From assembly GCF_025666195.1 (NCBI RefSeq), contig NZ_CP102592.1, positions 1,674,001-1,738,000 on the forward strand: DNA of 64,000 nt. The letters are read 5' to 3'. The notes beneath the pieces were generated by a model. That model saw only the letters and a list, made by a program, of their open reading frames with translations, was not told the DNA's origin and made no database searches. A program made the position numbers and the translations under genes. How positions within the stretch are numbered: the first letter of the stretch is position 1; each line of letters starts with the position of its first letter. This document shows positions 8,111 through 16,034 of the stretch, piece by piece. This stretch comes from Xanthomonas sp. CFBP 8443. Lineage in GTDB: Bacteria > Pseudomonadota > Gammaproteobacteria > Xanthomonadales > Xanthomonadaceae.

Positions 8111-9706
8111 ATGAGCACATTCAATCGCAGACGCTTCCTCGCCCTGTCCGGCCTTTCCGCGTTCGGCGCCTGGATGGGCACGGCCTCGGTGCTGGCCGCG
8201 CAGACCGACGCCAAATCCCTGAGCCCGCGCAACCTGCTCGCCTCGCCACGGTTCGCGAGCACGCCGTTCGCCCTTGGCGTGGCTTCCGGCGATCCGGCGC
8301 CGGACGGCGTGGTGCTGTGGACGCGGCTGGCGACCGAGCCGCTGGTGTTCGGCGGCGGCGTGCCGGCGCGACCGATGCTGGTGGAGTGGCAGGTGGCCAG
8401 CGACGAGCGCTTCGGCACGCTGGTGCGGCGCGGCTCGTCGCTGGCCCATCCGGAACTGGGCCATGCGGTGCATGTCGAGCTGGAAGGATTGGCTCCCGGC
8501 CGGCCGTACTGGTATCGCTTCAGCGTCGGCGGCCATGCCAGTCCGGTCGGCCGCACCTGCACCTTGCCGGCGGCGGGCGCCAAGGTGGAGCGGGTGCGCT
8601 TCGCGGTCGCCGGCTGCCAGCAGTACGAGGAAGGCCACTACACCGCATGGCGGCGCATCGCCGAAGAGCCGCTGGATTTCGTCTTCCACTACGGCGACTA
8701 CATCTACGAGGGCGAAACCAAGCCGGGCGTGCGCAAGATGAACGGACGTCCGTTCACCAACCTGCGCAACCACGTCGGCCCGGAGATCTACACGCTGGAC
8801 GACTACCGGCGCCGCTACGCGCAGTACAAGAGCGATGTCGACCTGCAGGCCGCACACGCGGCGGCGCCTTGGTTCGTGACCTTCGACGACCACGAGGTGG
8901 ACAACAACTGGGCCGGTGCGCAAGACCAGGACGGCACGCCCAGCGAAGTGTTCTTGCTGCGGCGCGCGCAAGCGTTCCAGGCCTACTACGAGAACATGCC
9001 GCTGCGGCGCACGTCGCTCCCGCGCGACGGGCACATGCAGCTCTACCGGCGCGCGCGCTACGGCACCCTGATGGACCTGCACCTGCTCGATACCCGCCAG
9101 TACCGCAGCAAGCAGGCCGACATGGCGCAACGCACGCAGGTGGAGTCGCCGGCGCGCAGCATCGTCGGCGCCAAGCAGGAACAGTGGCTGTTCGGCGGCC
9201 TGGCCGACGCGGCCCCGCGCTGGCACACCATCGCCCACCAGGTGGCGTTGGGCAATTACGCGCAGGAGAAGAACGGCGCGGTGGTGTTCTCCGACGACCA
9301 ATGGTCCGGCTACCTGGCCAGCCGCCGGCGCCTGCTCGACCACATCCAGCGGGTCGGCTTCGGCAACGTGGTCACCGCCTGCGGCGACGCGCACCGCCAT
9401 TACGCCAGCGACCTGGTGCAGGACAACGCCGCTTCCGGGATCGTCTCCAGCGAATTCCTCGCCACCTCGATCAGTTCCGGTTCCGACGGCCTGGGCGTGG
9501 ATGCGTCGGCCGAAAGCACGCTGCGGCACAGCCCGCACCTGAAGGCCACCACCGACAAGCGCGGCTATGTGCTGTGCGACGTGACCCGCGATACGTGGAT
9601 CGGCGACATGAAGACGCTGGACCAGGTGATGCAGCCGAACGGCACGCTGCAGAGCTGGAAGCGCTACGCCGTCGAACACGGCAGGCCGGGGTTGCAGGAG
9701 GCGTGA
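8111..9706 (+). CDS. phoD: PhoD-family alkaline phosphatase/phosphodiesterase, Tat-exported
   Basis: A 531-residue periplasmic phosphoesterase. The N-terminal NRRRFLALSG matches the Tat consensus, as expected for PhoD enzymes, which are exported folded with metals bound. A fibronectin-like PhoD N-terminal domain (about 55-155) precedes the metallophosphatase domain with the metal-ligand blocks VAGCQQYEEG, FHYGDYIYEG, FDDHEVDNNW and, near the C-terminus, ACGDAHRHYAS. The family hydrolyses phosphate mono- and diesters. The gene starts 11 bases after the TonB receptor, implying joint expression. A larger in-frame reading from 4661 is spurious; the true start is the ATG at 8111 that begins the Tat signal. 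Confidence 0.92.
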   Translation: MSTFNRRRFLALSGLSAFGAWMGTASVLAAQTDAKSLSPRNLLASPRFASTPFALGVASGDPAPDGVVLWTRLATEPLVFGGGVPARPMLVEWQVASDERFGTLVRRGSSLAHPELGHAVHVELEGLAPGRPYWYRFSVGGHASPVGRTCTLPAAGAKVERVRFAVAGCQQYEEGHYTAWRRIAEEPLDFVFHYGDYIYEGETKPGVRKMNGRPFTNLRNHVGPEIYTLDDYRRRYAQYKSDVDLQAAHAAAPWFVTFDDHEVDNNWAGAQDQDGTPSEVFLLRRAQAFQAYYENMPLRRTSLPRDGHMQLYRRARYGTLMDLHLLDTRQYRSKQADMAQRTQVESPARSIVGAKQEQWLFGGLADAAPRWHTIAHQVALGNYAQEKNGAVVFSDDQWSGYLASRRRLLDHIQRVGFGNVVTACGDAHRHYASDLVQDNAASGIVSSEFLATSISSGSDGLGVDASAESTLRHSPHLKATTDKRGYVLCDVTRDTWIGDMKTLDQVMQPNGTLQSWKRYAVEHGRPGLQEA

Positions 9707-10041
9707 TGGGTGTTCTCGGCGCCTCTGCGGCACCCACTTCGCGCAAGCACTGTAGGAGGGGCTTCAGCCCCGACACCGTCGAAGGCCGACAAGCTTGGCG
9801 TGTGGCTCGCGCAGAACGATGGGCGTCGGCTGCATTGAAGGAACAGCGTTGTTGCAATCCGGCAGCTTCCCGCGCGCCGACGAACGCTGGATTGCTCCAC
9901 GGCATTCTTACGCAGCGGGTGGCTGATGGAGCGGCGAAGCTGGCGCTGAAGGGCTGTCGCGAAAGCCATCGATGGCATAGGCCGATGCCGACGCCAGGCG
10001 GAACGCGCATCGCTGCGCCGCCGGATGTAGCCGCGCTTGCG
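9707..10041. other. intergenic region between convergent phoD and lysR
   Basis: No supportable gene lies here. It holds one GTAG-type REP unit (9751-9774) close to the phoD end. No classical terminator with a T-tract was seen for either convergent gene. Confidence 0.6.
9751..9774 (+). repeat. single GTAG-type REP element
   Basis: A unit starting TGTAGGAG followed by the small hairpin GGGGC-TTCA-GCCCC and GAC. The same unit recurs at 29024, 38286, 49221, 55066 and elsewhere in this window. It resembles the GTAG REP families described in Stenotrophomonas and Xanthomonas. Confidence 0.75.
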
Positions 10042-10941
10042 TCAGCCGATCGCCGTGGTCCCGTCGCCGTCGACGGCCAGCAATGCCGCGGCGGCAGCAC
10101 TGAGCGCGCGCTCGCGGTGGCGCACGGCATGGAAGGTGCGCGTGCCCAGTGCCGCGCCCACGCGCTGCAGGCGTCCGCTTTCCAGCCATGGCGCGGCCGC
10201 CAGCTGCGAGATCGCCGCCACGCTGTGCCCGGACAGCACCGCCGACAGCACCGCTTCGTTCGACGGCAGGGTCAGCGCGACGGTCAATGTGTCCGCGGCG
10301 ACGTGCGCCGCGCGCAGCGCGGCTTCGAACTCCGAACGGGTTCCGGAGCCGGGTTCGCGCATGATCCAGGAGCTAGACGCCGCCAGCGCCGGCAGCGCGA
10401 TCCGGCGGCGTCCGGCCAGGCGATGCGTGGGCGCGGCAACCACCACCAGCCGGTCCTGGGCGAGCGCGGTCAACGCCAGTGCCGGGTCGCGCACGCCGCC
10501 TTCGACGAAGCCCAGTTCCGCACGGCCCTCGGCGACCGCGCGCGCCACGCTTTCGGTATTGCCGACGCTGAGGCGGATCTGGATCTGCGCGTAGCGCGCG
10601 TGGAACGCCATCAGCCGCGCCGGCAGCCAATAGCTGGCCACGGTCTGGCTGGCCTGCAGCTCCAGCGTGCCGCGCAGCACGCCGCCCCATTCGCTCAAGG
10701 CCAGCTCGGCCGCACGCGTGCGCGCCAGGATCGCGCGGGCCTCGTCGGCGAACGCGGCGCCGGCGGCGGTCAGCTCGATGCCGCGGCCCACGCGGTGGAA
10801 CAGGGCCACGCCGTACTGGCTTTCCAATGCCTTGATCGCGGCGCTGGCCGCCGACGGCGTGCGGTGCGCGGCCTGCGCGCCGAGGGTCACGTGCTGGCGT
10901 TCGGCGACGGCGACGAACAGGGCGAGTTGTTCCAGGGTCAC
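10042..10941 (-). CDS. LysR-family transcriptional regulator (YeiE-like by context)
   Basis: A 299-residue LTTR. The N-terminal winged helix-turn-helix is visible at residues 1-60 (QLALFVAVAERQHVT, SAASAAIKALESQYG, LFHRVGRGIELTAAG), followed by a linker helix and a periplasmic-binding-like effector domain. It is divergent from a YeiH-family exporter, with 102 bases between start codons. This matches the E. coli yeiE-yeiH arrangement, where the regulator sits beside its exporter. Dyads at 10951-10992 in the gap are candidate binding sites. The inducer is unknown. Confidence 0.88.
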   Translation of the reverse strand: MTLEQLALFVAVAERQHVTLGAQAAHRTPSAASAAIKALESQYGVALFHRVGRGIELTAAGAAFADEARAILARTRAAELALSEWGGVLRGTLELQASQTVASYWLPARLMAFHARYAQIQIRLSVGNTESVARAVAEGRAELGFVEGGVRDPALALTALAQDRLVVVAAPTHRLAGRRRIALPALAASSSWIMREPGSGTRSEFEAALRAAHVAADTLTVALTLPSNEAVLSAVLSGHSVAAISQLAAAPWLESGRLQRVGAALGTRTFHAVRHRERALSAAAAALLAVDGDGTTAIG

Positions 10942-10950
10942 GGGAAGATC

Positions 10951-10992
10951 GTTCGGTTGGGCCGAACGAACTATCCACGATTATGCGATGGA
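10951..10992. promoter_or_regulatory. candidate LysR operator dyads
   Basis: Two dyads lie between the divergent starts. GTTCGG-N5-CCGAAC at 10951-10967 is a perfect palindrome ten bases upstream of the lysR ATG. TCCA-N11-TGGA at 10974-10992 has the T-N11-A layout typical of LysR-type boxes and faces the exporter gene. Confidence 0.45.
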
Positions 10993-11043
10993 ATGACAGG
11001 ATCGGCCGGCGCATCCTGCCGCCACTTCAACAGGATGGCGGCA

Positions 11044-12051
11044 ATGCACCAGGCACTACGAAATGGGACCGCGCTGTGGCCAGGCGCGCTGTTGGCGACC
11101 GGAGTCGCGGCGCTGGCCCTGCTGACGGAGCGAATGCAGCTGCGCTGGCTGGGCCGCCCGTGGATCGACGCGCTGGTGTTCGCGATCGTGCTCGGCACCG
11201 TGTTGCGAACGGCGCTGCGGTTGCCCGCGCCCGTCCACGCCGGGATCGCGTTCGCCGCGAAGCTGCCGCTGGAAGTGGCGATCGTGCTGCTCGGCGCGTC
11301 GGTCAGCTTCAGCGCGGTGGGGGCGGCCGGCGGACTGCTGTTGGGGCTGATCGCGGCGATCGTGCTGCTGGCGATCGGCATCGGCTACGGCATCGGCCGC
11401 CTGCTCGGGTTGCCGGCGCGCCTGGCCACGCTGGTGGCGTGCGGCAATGCGATCTGCGGCAACTCGGCGATCGTGGCGGCGGCGCCGGTGATCGAGGCCG
11501 ATTCGGACGAGGTGGCCGCCTCGATCGCCTTCACCGCGGCATTGGGCATCGTGGTGGTGTTGGCCCTGCCGCTGGCGGTGCCCCTGTTCGGCCTGGACCA
11601 GCGCCATTACGGGATTCTCGCCGGCATGACCGTGTACGCGGTGCCGCAGGTCCTGGCCGCCACGCTGCCGGTGGGCGCGGTCAGCGCCCAGGTCGGCGCG
11701 CTGGTCAAGCTGATGCGGGTGGTGATGCTGGGGCCGGTGATGCTGCTGCTCGGCCTGACCGCCGGCCGCCCGGGCGCCGCGCGGGTGCCGTTGCATCGCT
11801 TGCTGCCGTGGTTCGTGCTGGGCTTCATCGGCATGATGCTGCTGCGCTCGTCGGGCCTGTTGGCGCCGGCGCTGGCGGACGCGATGCAGCGCGGTTCCGC
11901 GCTGCTGACCCTGGTCGCGATGGCGGCGCTGGGGCTGTCGGTGAACCTGCGCTCGGTGCTGGCCTCCGGCGGCCGCGTGCTGGCCGCCGGCACGCTGTCG
12001 CTGCTGGCGCTGGCCGGGGTCAGCGCGCTGCTGGTCTGGTGGTTGCCGTAG
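11044..12051 (+). CDS. YeiH/UPF0324-family membrane protein, putative exporter
   Basis: A 335-residue inner-membrane protein made almost wholly of hydrophobic helices, about ten by eye. Conserved YeiH landmarks are the LLGASVSFSAVGAAG segment, VACGNAICGNSAIVAAAPVI, and the PWFVLGFIGMMLLRSSG block. The family is annotated as putative sulfate exporters, but function is poorly established. I chose the ATG at 11044; an ATG three codons upstream (11035) is possible. It is divergent from a LysR regulator that probably controls it. Confidence 0.85.
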   Translation: MHQALRNGTALWPGALLATGVAALALLTERMQLRWLGRPWIDALVFAIVLGTVLRTALRLPAPVHAGIAFAAKLPLEVAIVLLGASVSFSAVGAAGGLLLGLIAAIVLLAIGIGYGIGRLLGLPARLATLVACGNAICGNSAIVAAAPVIEADSDEVAASIAFTAALGIVVVLALPLAVPLFGLDQRHYGILAGMTVYAVPQVLAATLPVGAVSAQVGALVKLMRVVMLGPVMLLLGLTAGRPGAARVPLHRLLPWFVLGFIGMMLLRSSGLLAPALADAMQRGSALLTLVAMAALGLSVNLRSVLASGGRVLAAGTLSLLALAGVSALLVWWLP

Positions 12052-12075
12052 CGTGCGACGCCGCGGTGCAGCGGC

Positions 12076-12957
12076 TCAGCTGCCGTGGATGCGGCCGCTC
12101 TCGCCGGCGCGGTACAAGGTGCCATCGGCATCGCGCGCGGGCACCGGCTGCTTCTGCTGCTCGCCGCGCATCGCCGACATCCGGTCCGCCAGCCGCGGCA
12201 GCATGTGCGTCACCGCGGTGTTCGCCTTGGCCAGCAGCCCCACCTTGACGTCGCGCCCGCCGTGCTCGGCGGCGTGCAGGATCGCTTCGGCCACGCGCAT
12301 CGGCGCAATCATCGGTTTGGGCAGGGTCGGCTCCTCGCGCATGTAGTTGCGCGCGTGCTGCGGGTAGGGCGTATCCACCGCGGTGGGTTGGATCAGCACT
12401 ACCGAGACCGGCAGCTTGTCCACGTGCTCCAGTTCGATCCGCAGCGCATCGGTGAAACCTTTCACCGCATGCTTGGACGCCGAATACATGCCCTGCAGCG
12501 GCACCACCGCTTCCGACGCTTCGCTGCCCAGGTTGATCAGGTTGCCGTGCGAGGCGATCAGGTGCGGCAGCGCGACCAGCGAGCCGTGCACCACGCCCCA
12601 GAAATTGACGTCGAACAGGCGCTTGCTGTCCTGGTCGACGACCTCCGCGAGCTTGCCGTAGATCGCCACGCCGGCATTGTTCACCCAGGTGTCGATCCGG
12701 CCGTAGTGGCGTATCGCCTCCGCCGCCGCGGCCTCCAGCTGTTCGCGCTCGGCGACGTCGGCGGCGACCGCGATCGCCTCGCCGCCGGCGTCGCGGATGG
12801 TCCGCACGGTATCGTCCAGCGTGTCGCGGCTGCGTGCCACCAGTACCAGCTTGGCGCCGCGCTCGGCAGCCATCAGTGCGGTGCACAGGCCGATGCCGCT
12901 GGAGGCGCCGGTGATGACCATGACCTGTTGCTCGATGGGATGGTGTCGCTGCGCCAT
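12076..12957 (-). CDS. short-chain dehydrogenase/reductase (SDR), extended C-terminus
   Basis: A 293-residue classical SDR. The Rossmann cofactor motif TGASSGIG is at about residues 17-24, with the NNAG motif and the YSASK active site (Tyr and Lys) following. ARSRD after the second strand suggests NADP(H) preference. The approximately 60-residue C-terminal extension (from PKPMIAPMRVAEAIL) is typical of the subgroup with a membrane-associated or lipid-like substrate. The substrate is unknown. The gene is isolated: convergent with the yeiH-like gene and divergent from the P450. Confidence 0.87.
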   Translation of the reverse strand: MAQRHHPIEQQVMVITGASSGIGLCTALMAAERGAKLVLVARSRDTLDDTVRTIRDAGGEAIAVAADVAEREQLEAAAAEAIRHYGRIDTWVNNAGVAIYGKLAEVVDQDSKRLFDVNFWGVVHGSLVALPHLIASHGNLINLGSEASEAVVPLQGMYSASKHAVKGFTDALRIELEHVDKLPVSVVLIQPTAVDTPYPQHARNYMREEPTLPKPMIAPMRVAEAILHAAEHGGRDVKVGLLAKANTAVTHMLPRLADRMSAMRGEQQKQPVPARDADGTLYRAGESGRIHGS

Positions 12958-13257
12958 GATGCGTTTCTCCCGGGACGGTTTGCATGCACGCTAGGCGCCG
13001 TGTCGTAGCATCGGGGTGAAGCGGAAATCGACGTCGCGTCAAGCGGGGCCGCCTGACGCGATGCGCCATCGCCGCTGCGCGAGCGCCGCTGGGCGACGAA
13101 CGGCGTGACGGATCGGCGAAGGACCGGTGAAACCCGCATCACGCATTGTTGCCGCGCGCTGCGCATGCTGGTCATGCAGGCACTGCGCGAGCGCAGCGAC
13201 TCGATCGGAAAACCAGGCGCGCTTGCCTGTGGTCGCGCCATCCTCCGGAGCATCCCC
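12958..13257. other. intergenic region between divergent SDR and P450 genes
   Basis: These 300 bases hold no supportable gene, repeat or terminator. They must contain the promoters of the divergent SDR and P450, but no clear hexamers stand out. The last stretch has CGGAG (13246-13250), the ribosome-binding site of the P450. Confidence 0.55.
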
Positions 13258-14553
13258 ATGCAGGCATCTTCTTCCTCTTCCTCTCCCCAGGTGGCGCCGT
13301 TTCCGCGGCTTGCCGCGATGCAGGTGGCGCGCGGCCTGCGCCGCGCCGGCTATGCGTTCGTCTCCGAGCAGTGCGAGCGGCTGCACAGCGACGTGTTCCA
13401 GACCCGGATGCTGCTGCGGCCGGCGGTCTTCGCGCGTGGCGCGGAGGCGGTGGCGGCGTTCTACCATTCCGGCCGGTTCACCCGCCGCGGCGCCTTGCCA
13501 CCGACCACCGTCGCCCTGCTGCAGGGCTTCGGCAGCGTGCAGCGCCTGGACGGCGATGCGCACCTGCAGCGCAAGCGCCTGTTCCGCACCCTGCTGGCGC
13601 CGGGCGCCACCGCCGCGCTGGTGGCCGAGTTCCGCGCGCAATGGCGCGAGCGCGCGCGGGAATGGGAGCGCATGCCGCAGGTGATCCTGCAGCGGGAGGC
13701 CGAGCTGGTGCTGTGCCGCGCGGTCTGCCGCTGGGCCGGTGTGCCGCTCGACGACGCGCAGAGTCGCCGTCGCGCCGGCGACTTCGCGGCAATGATCGAT
13801 GGCGCCGGCAGTGCAGGGACGCGCTGGTGGCGCGGATGGTGGCGACGCAAAAGCACCGAGCGTTGGATCCGCGGCGTGATCCGTGGCCTGCGGCGCGAGG
13901 CCAAGGGCGACGACACCCGCCCGGCAGCGGCCATCGCGGCCTATCGCGATGCGCAGGGCAGGGCCCTCAGCGCGCGGGTCGCCGCGGTGGAGGTGATCAA
14001 CCTGCTGCGCCCGACCGTGGCGGTCGCGCGCTGGATCACCTTCGCCGCGCTCGCGTTGCACCAGCACCCGCAAGTGCGGCATCGCCTGCGCCAGAGAGAG
14101 CCCGGTCTGCTGCGCAATGTAGTGCAGGAGGTTCGGCGCTTCTACCCGTTCTTCCCGATGGTCGGCGGACGCGTGCGTACGCCCTTCCAGTGGCGCGGAC
14201 GCAGTTTCCGCCGCGGCGATTGGATGATGGTCGACCTGTACGGCACCAATCACGATCCGGCGCTGTGGACGCAGCCGCAGCGGTTCGATCCGGACCGTTT
14301 CCGCGATTGGAGCGGGGGCGGTTTCGACCTGGTGCCGCAGGGCGGCGGCTCGGTCGAACAGGACCACCGCTGCCCAGGCGAAGATCCCGCGATCGCGCTG
14401 CTGATGGCGGCGGTGGACGAACTGGCGACGGGCTGCGACTACGAGGTGCCGGCGCAGGATCTGGACTATCCGTTGGATCGCTTTCCGACACTGCCACGCA
14501 GTGGCTTCGTGATCCGAGCGGTGCGCTTGCGCAACCCGGCTTCCGGGAACTGA
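13258..14553 (+). CDS. cytochrome P450, CYP152-like fatty-acid peroxygenase
   Basis: A 431-residue soluble P450. The heme-binding block PQGGG-x6-HRCPGE puts the thiolate ligand at Cys372. In the I helix, the acid-alcohol pair of ordinary monooxygenases is replaced by Arg251-Pro252 (NLLRPTVAV), the hallmark of CYP152 peroxygenases, where the fatty-acid carboxylate acts as acid-base group. LDGDAHLQRKRLF and DLYGTNHD also match CYP152 members. Such enzymes use hydrogen peroxide to hydroxylate or decarboxylate fatty acids and need no redox partner; none is encoded nearby. CGGAG precedes the ATG. The N-terminal Ser run is unusual and not a signal peptide. Confidence 0.85.
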   Translation: MQASSSSSSPQVAPFPRLAAMQVARGLRRAGYAFVSEQCERLHSDVFQTRMLLRPAVFARGAEAVAAFYHSGRFTRRGALPPTTVALLQGFGSVQRLDGDAHLQRKRLFRTLLAPGATAALVAEFRAQWRERAREWERMPQVILQREAELVLCRAVCRWAGVPLDDAQSRRRAGDFAAMIDGAGSAGTRWWRGWWRRKSTERWIRGVIRGLRREAKGDDTRPAAAIAAYRDAQGRALSARVAAVEVINLLRPTVAVARWITFAALALHQHPQVRHRLRQREPGLLRNVVQEVRRFYPFFPMVGGRVRTPFQWRGRSFRRGDWMMVDLYGTNHDPALWTQPQRFDPDRFRDWSGGGFDLVPQGGGSVEQDHRCPGEDPAIALLMAAVDELATGCDYEVPAQDLDYPLDRFPTLPRSGFVIRAVRLRNPASGN

Positions 14554-14768
14554 TGCGGCGGCGAGCGGAAAGGCGCGTCGAGATGGCGATGGCGCGCAGC
14601 AGGTGCAGGTTCGGGTGCGCCTAGCGTGAGGCAGGTGAAACCGGTTCTCCAGAGAAGGTGCCTACGCACGCCCGGCGAGTTTTCGCACTGCCTGCACTTC
14701 CGTTCAACGGCGCACTAACGCCCCGCTGCAGAGCATTGGCCTTCCCAAGTCATGCACGGAGAGAAGTC

Positions 14769-15422
14769 ATGCGAAATCTCATCAGCGGTGTCTCCTTGGC
14801 GGTCGTGGTTGCCCTGGGGGCGGGCGCGGCGCAGGCGCAGAGCCAGATGTCCGGTCAGTCCAGCGTCCCTGCCACCGGCGGCGCCGCGCAGGTCGACCGA
14901 CCAATGTCCACCTCGCCCGCCGCGGGAACGAACACCGGCAGCGCTGGCGAACGCTCCTCCGCACTCGACGAGAAGCAGGCCCTGGGCGTGCTCGCGGCGA
15001 TCAATACCGCCGAAATCAACGCCGGCAACCTGGCGCTGCAGAAGCAGGTGAAAGGCCCGGTGCGCGACTACGCCAACCAGATGATCAAGGAGCATTCGGA
15101 CAACAACGCCAAGATCGCGCCGTGGGCGCCGGACCGCAGCGCCGCGCCGGCCGAGAAACAGGCGAAGAAGGGCCAGGCCGAGGCCAAGAAGCTGCAGGAA
15201 CTGGACGGCGACAAGTTCGAACAGGCCTACGTCAAGGCTATGGTCAAGGACCACACGGAGGCGTTGAAGACGCTCGACGACAAGCTGATCCCGGCGGCCA
15301 AGACGCCGCAGGTCGCCGAGCACCTGCGCACCACGCGCACGTACGTCGCCGCCCATCTGGCCAAGGCGAAGCAACTGCAGGACGCGGGCACCTCGTCGTC
15401 GGCCGGTACCCACGCGCACTGA
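14769..15422 (+). CDS. DUF4142-family exported protein
   Basis: A 217-residue protein with a Sec signal peptide (cleavage likely after AQAQ, near residue 21), then a low-complexity Ser/Thr/Gly/Ala linker to about 65, then a DUF4142 four-helix-type domain (INTAEINAGNLALQ, YANQMIKEHSDNN, AMVKDHTEALKTLDD). DUF4142 proteins are periplasmic, ferritin-like in predicted fold, and of unknown function. The purine-rich GGAGAGAAG sequence precedes the ATG at 14769. It leads a run of same-strand genes (SRPBCC, zinc dehydrogenase, CDF exporter) with gaps of 68, 10 and 67 bases. Confidence 0.85.
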   Translation: MRNLISGVSLAVVVALGAGAAQAQSQMSGQSSVPATGGAAQVDRPMSTSPAAGTNTGSAGERSSALDEKQALGVLAAINTAEINAGNLALQKQVKGPVRDYANQMIKEHSDNNAKIAPWAPDRSAAPAEKQAKKGQAEAKKLQELDGDKFEQAYVKAMVKDHTEALKTLDDKLIPAAKTPQVAEHLRTTRTYVAAHLAKAKQLQDAGTSSSAGTHAH

Positions 15423-15490
15423 TCCCGGCGCCGATCCCGCTCTCCACCCGCCACGGGCGCCCCGCCCGTGGTTCCAGCCAGAGACCTTCC

Positions 15491-16024
15491 ATGAGCGACT
15501 CTCCCGTTGCCGAACATCTCAATGCACTCGACGGAACCCGCATGCTGCGCACGGTCAGCATCCTCGGCGAACCGCACCGCATCCTGGATGCGTGGTGCGA
15601 CATGACCGTACAGCAGCAGATCCTGCACGGCCTCGCCGAGCTGCAGTCCGGCGACGGCTACGAATCGCAGTGGCGGCTGCGCCTGCCGCTGGATCGGCAT
15701 GTCGCACTGCGCTACCGACGCGGCGAAGTGCGGATGGGCGAGTCGGTGCGCTACGCAGGCGATGGCGAGCATGGCCTGCAGCTGCAGACCGAACTGAGCG
15801 TGCGGCCTGCGCCCAATGGTTTCGGATGCGAAGCCGTGCTCGCGGTGGAGTACCGCGTGGAAGGCGGCCCGATCGCGCAGGCCGTGGCGAAACTGGTCGG
15901 CGCCGCCCCCGATGCGATGGTCGCCAAGGTGCTGCGCCGCTTCAAGGCGTGGATCGAATGCGGCGAAGTGCCGACCTTGCGCAACAACCCGTCCGCGCGT
16001 GCGCGCGACCACCACCAAGACTGA
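15491..16024 (+). CDS. SRPBCC-family protein
   Basis: A 177-residue cytoplasmic protein resembling the START/Bet v1-like SRPBCC fold: alternating amphipathic strands (SILGEPHRILDAWCDM near the start) and a long C-terminal helix (APDAMVAKVLRRFKAWIECGE). Such proteins bind hydrophobic ligands, and members are often encoded next to zinc-dependent dehydrogenases, as here. It has no signal peptide. Its stop is ten bases before the dehydrogenase ATG. Function is not recognisable beyond the fold. Confidence 0.65.
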   Translation: MSDSPVAEHLNALDGTRMLRTVSILGEPHRILDAWCDMTVQQQILHGLAELQSGDGYESQWRLRLPLDRHVALRYRRGEVRMGESVRYAGDGEHGLQLQTELSVRPAPNGFGCEAVLAVEYRVEGGPIAQAVAKLVGAAPDAMVAKVLRRFKAWIECGEVPTLRNNPSARARDHHQD

Positions 16025-16034
16025 GGAATTCCTT

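Noticed and set aside
5205..8120. 971-residue minus-strand frame opposite the TonB receptor
   Set aside because: Antisense shadow; no family resemblance, Val/Ala-rich composition.
9664..9978. 104-residue minus-strand frame after phoD
   Set aside because: Overlaps the phoD 3' end and a REP unit; no family resemblance.
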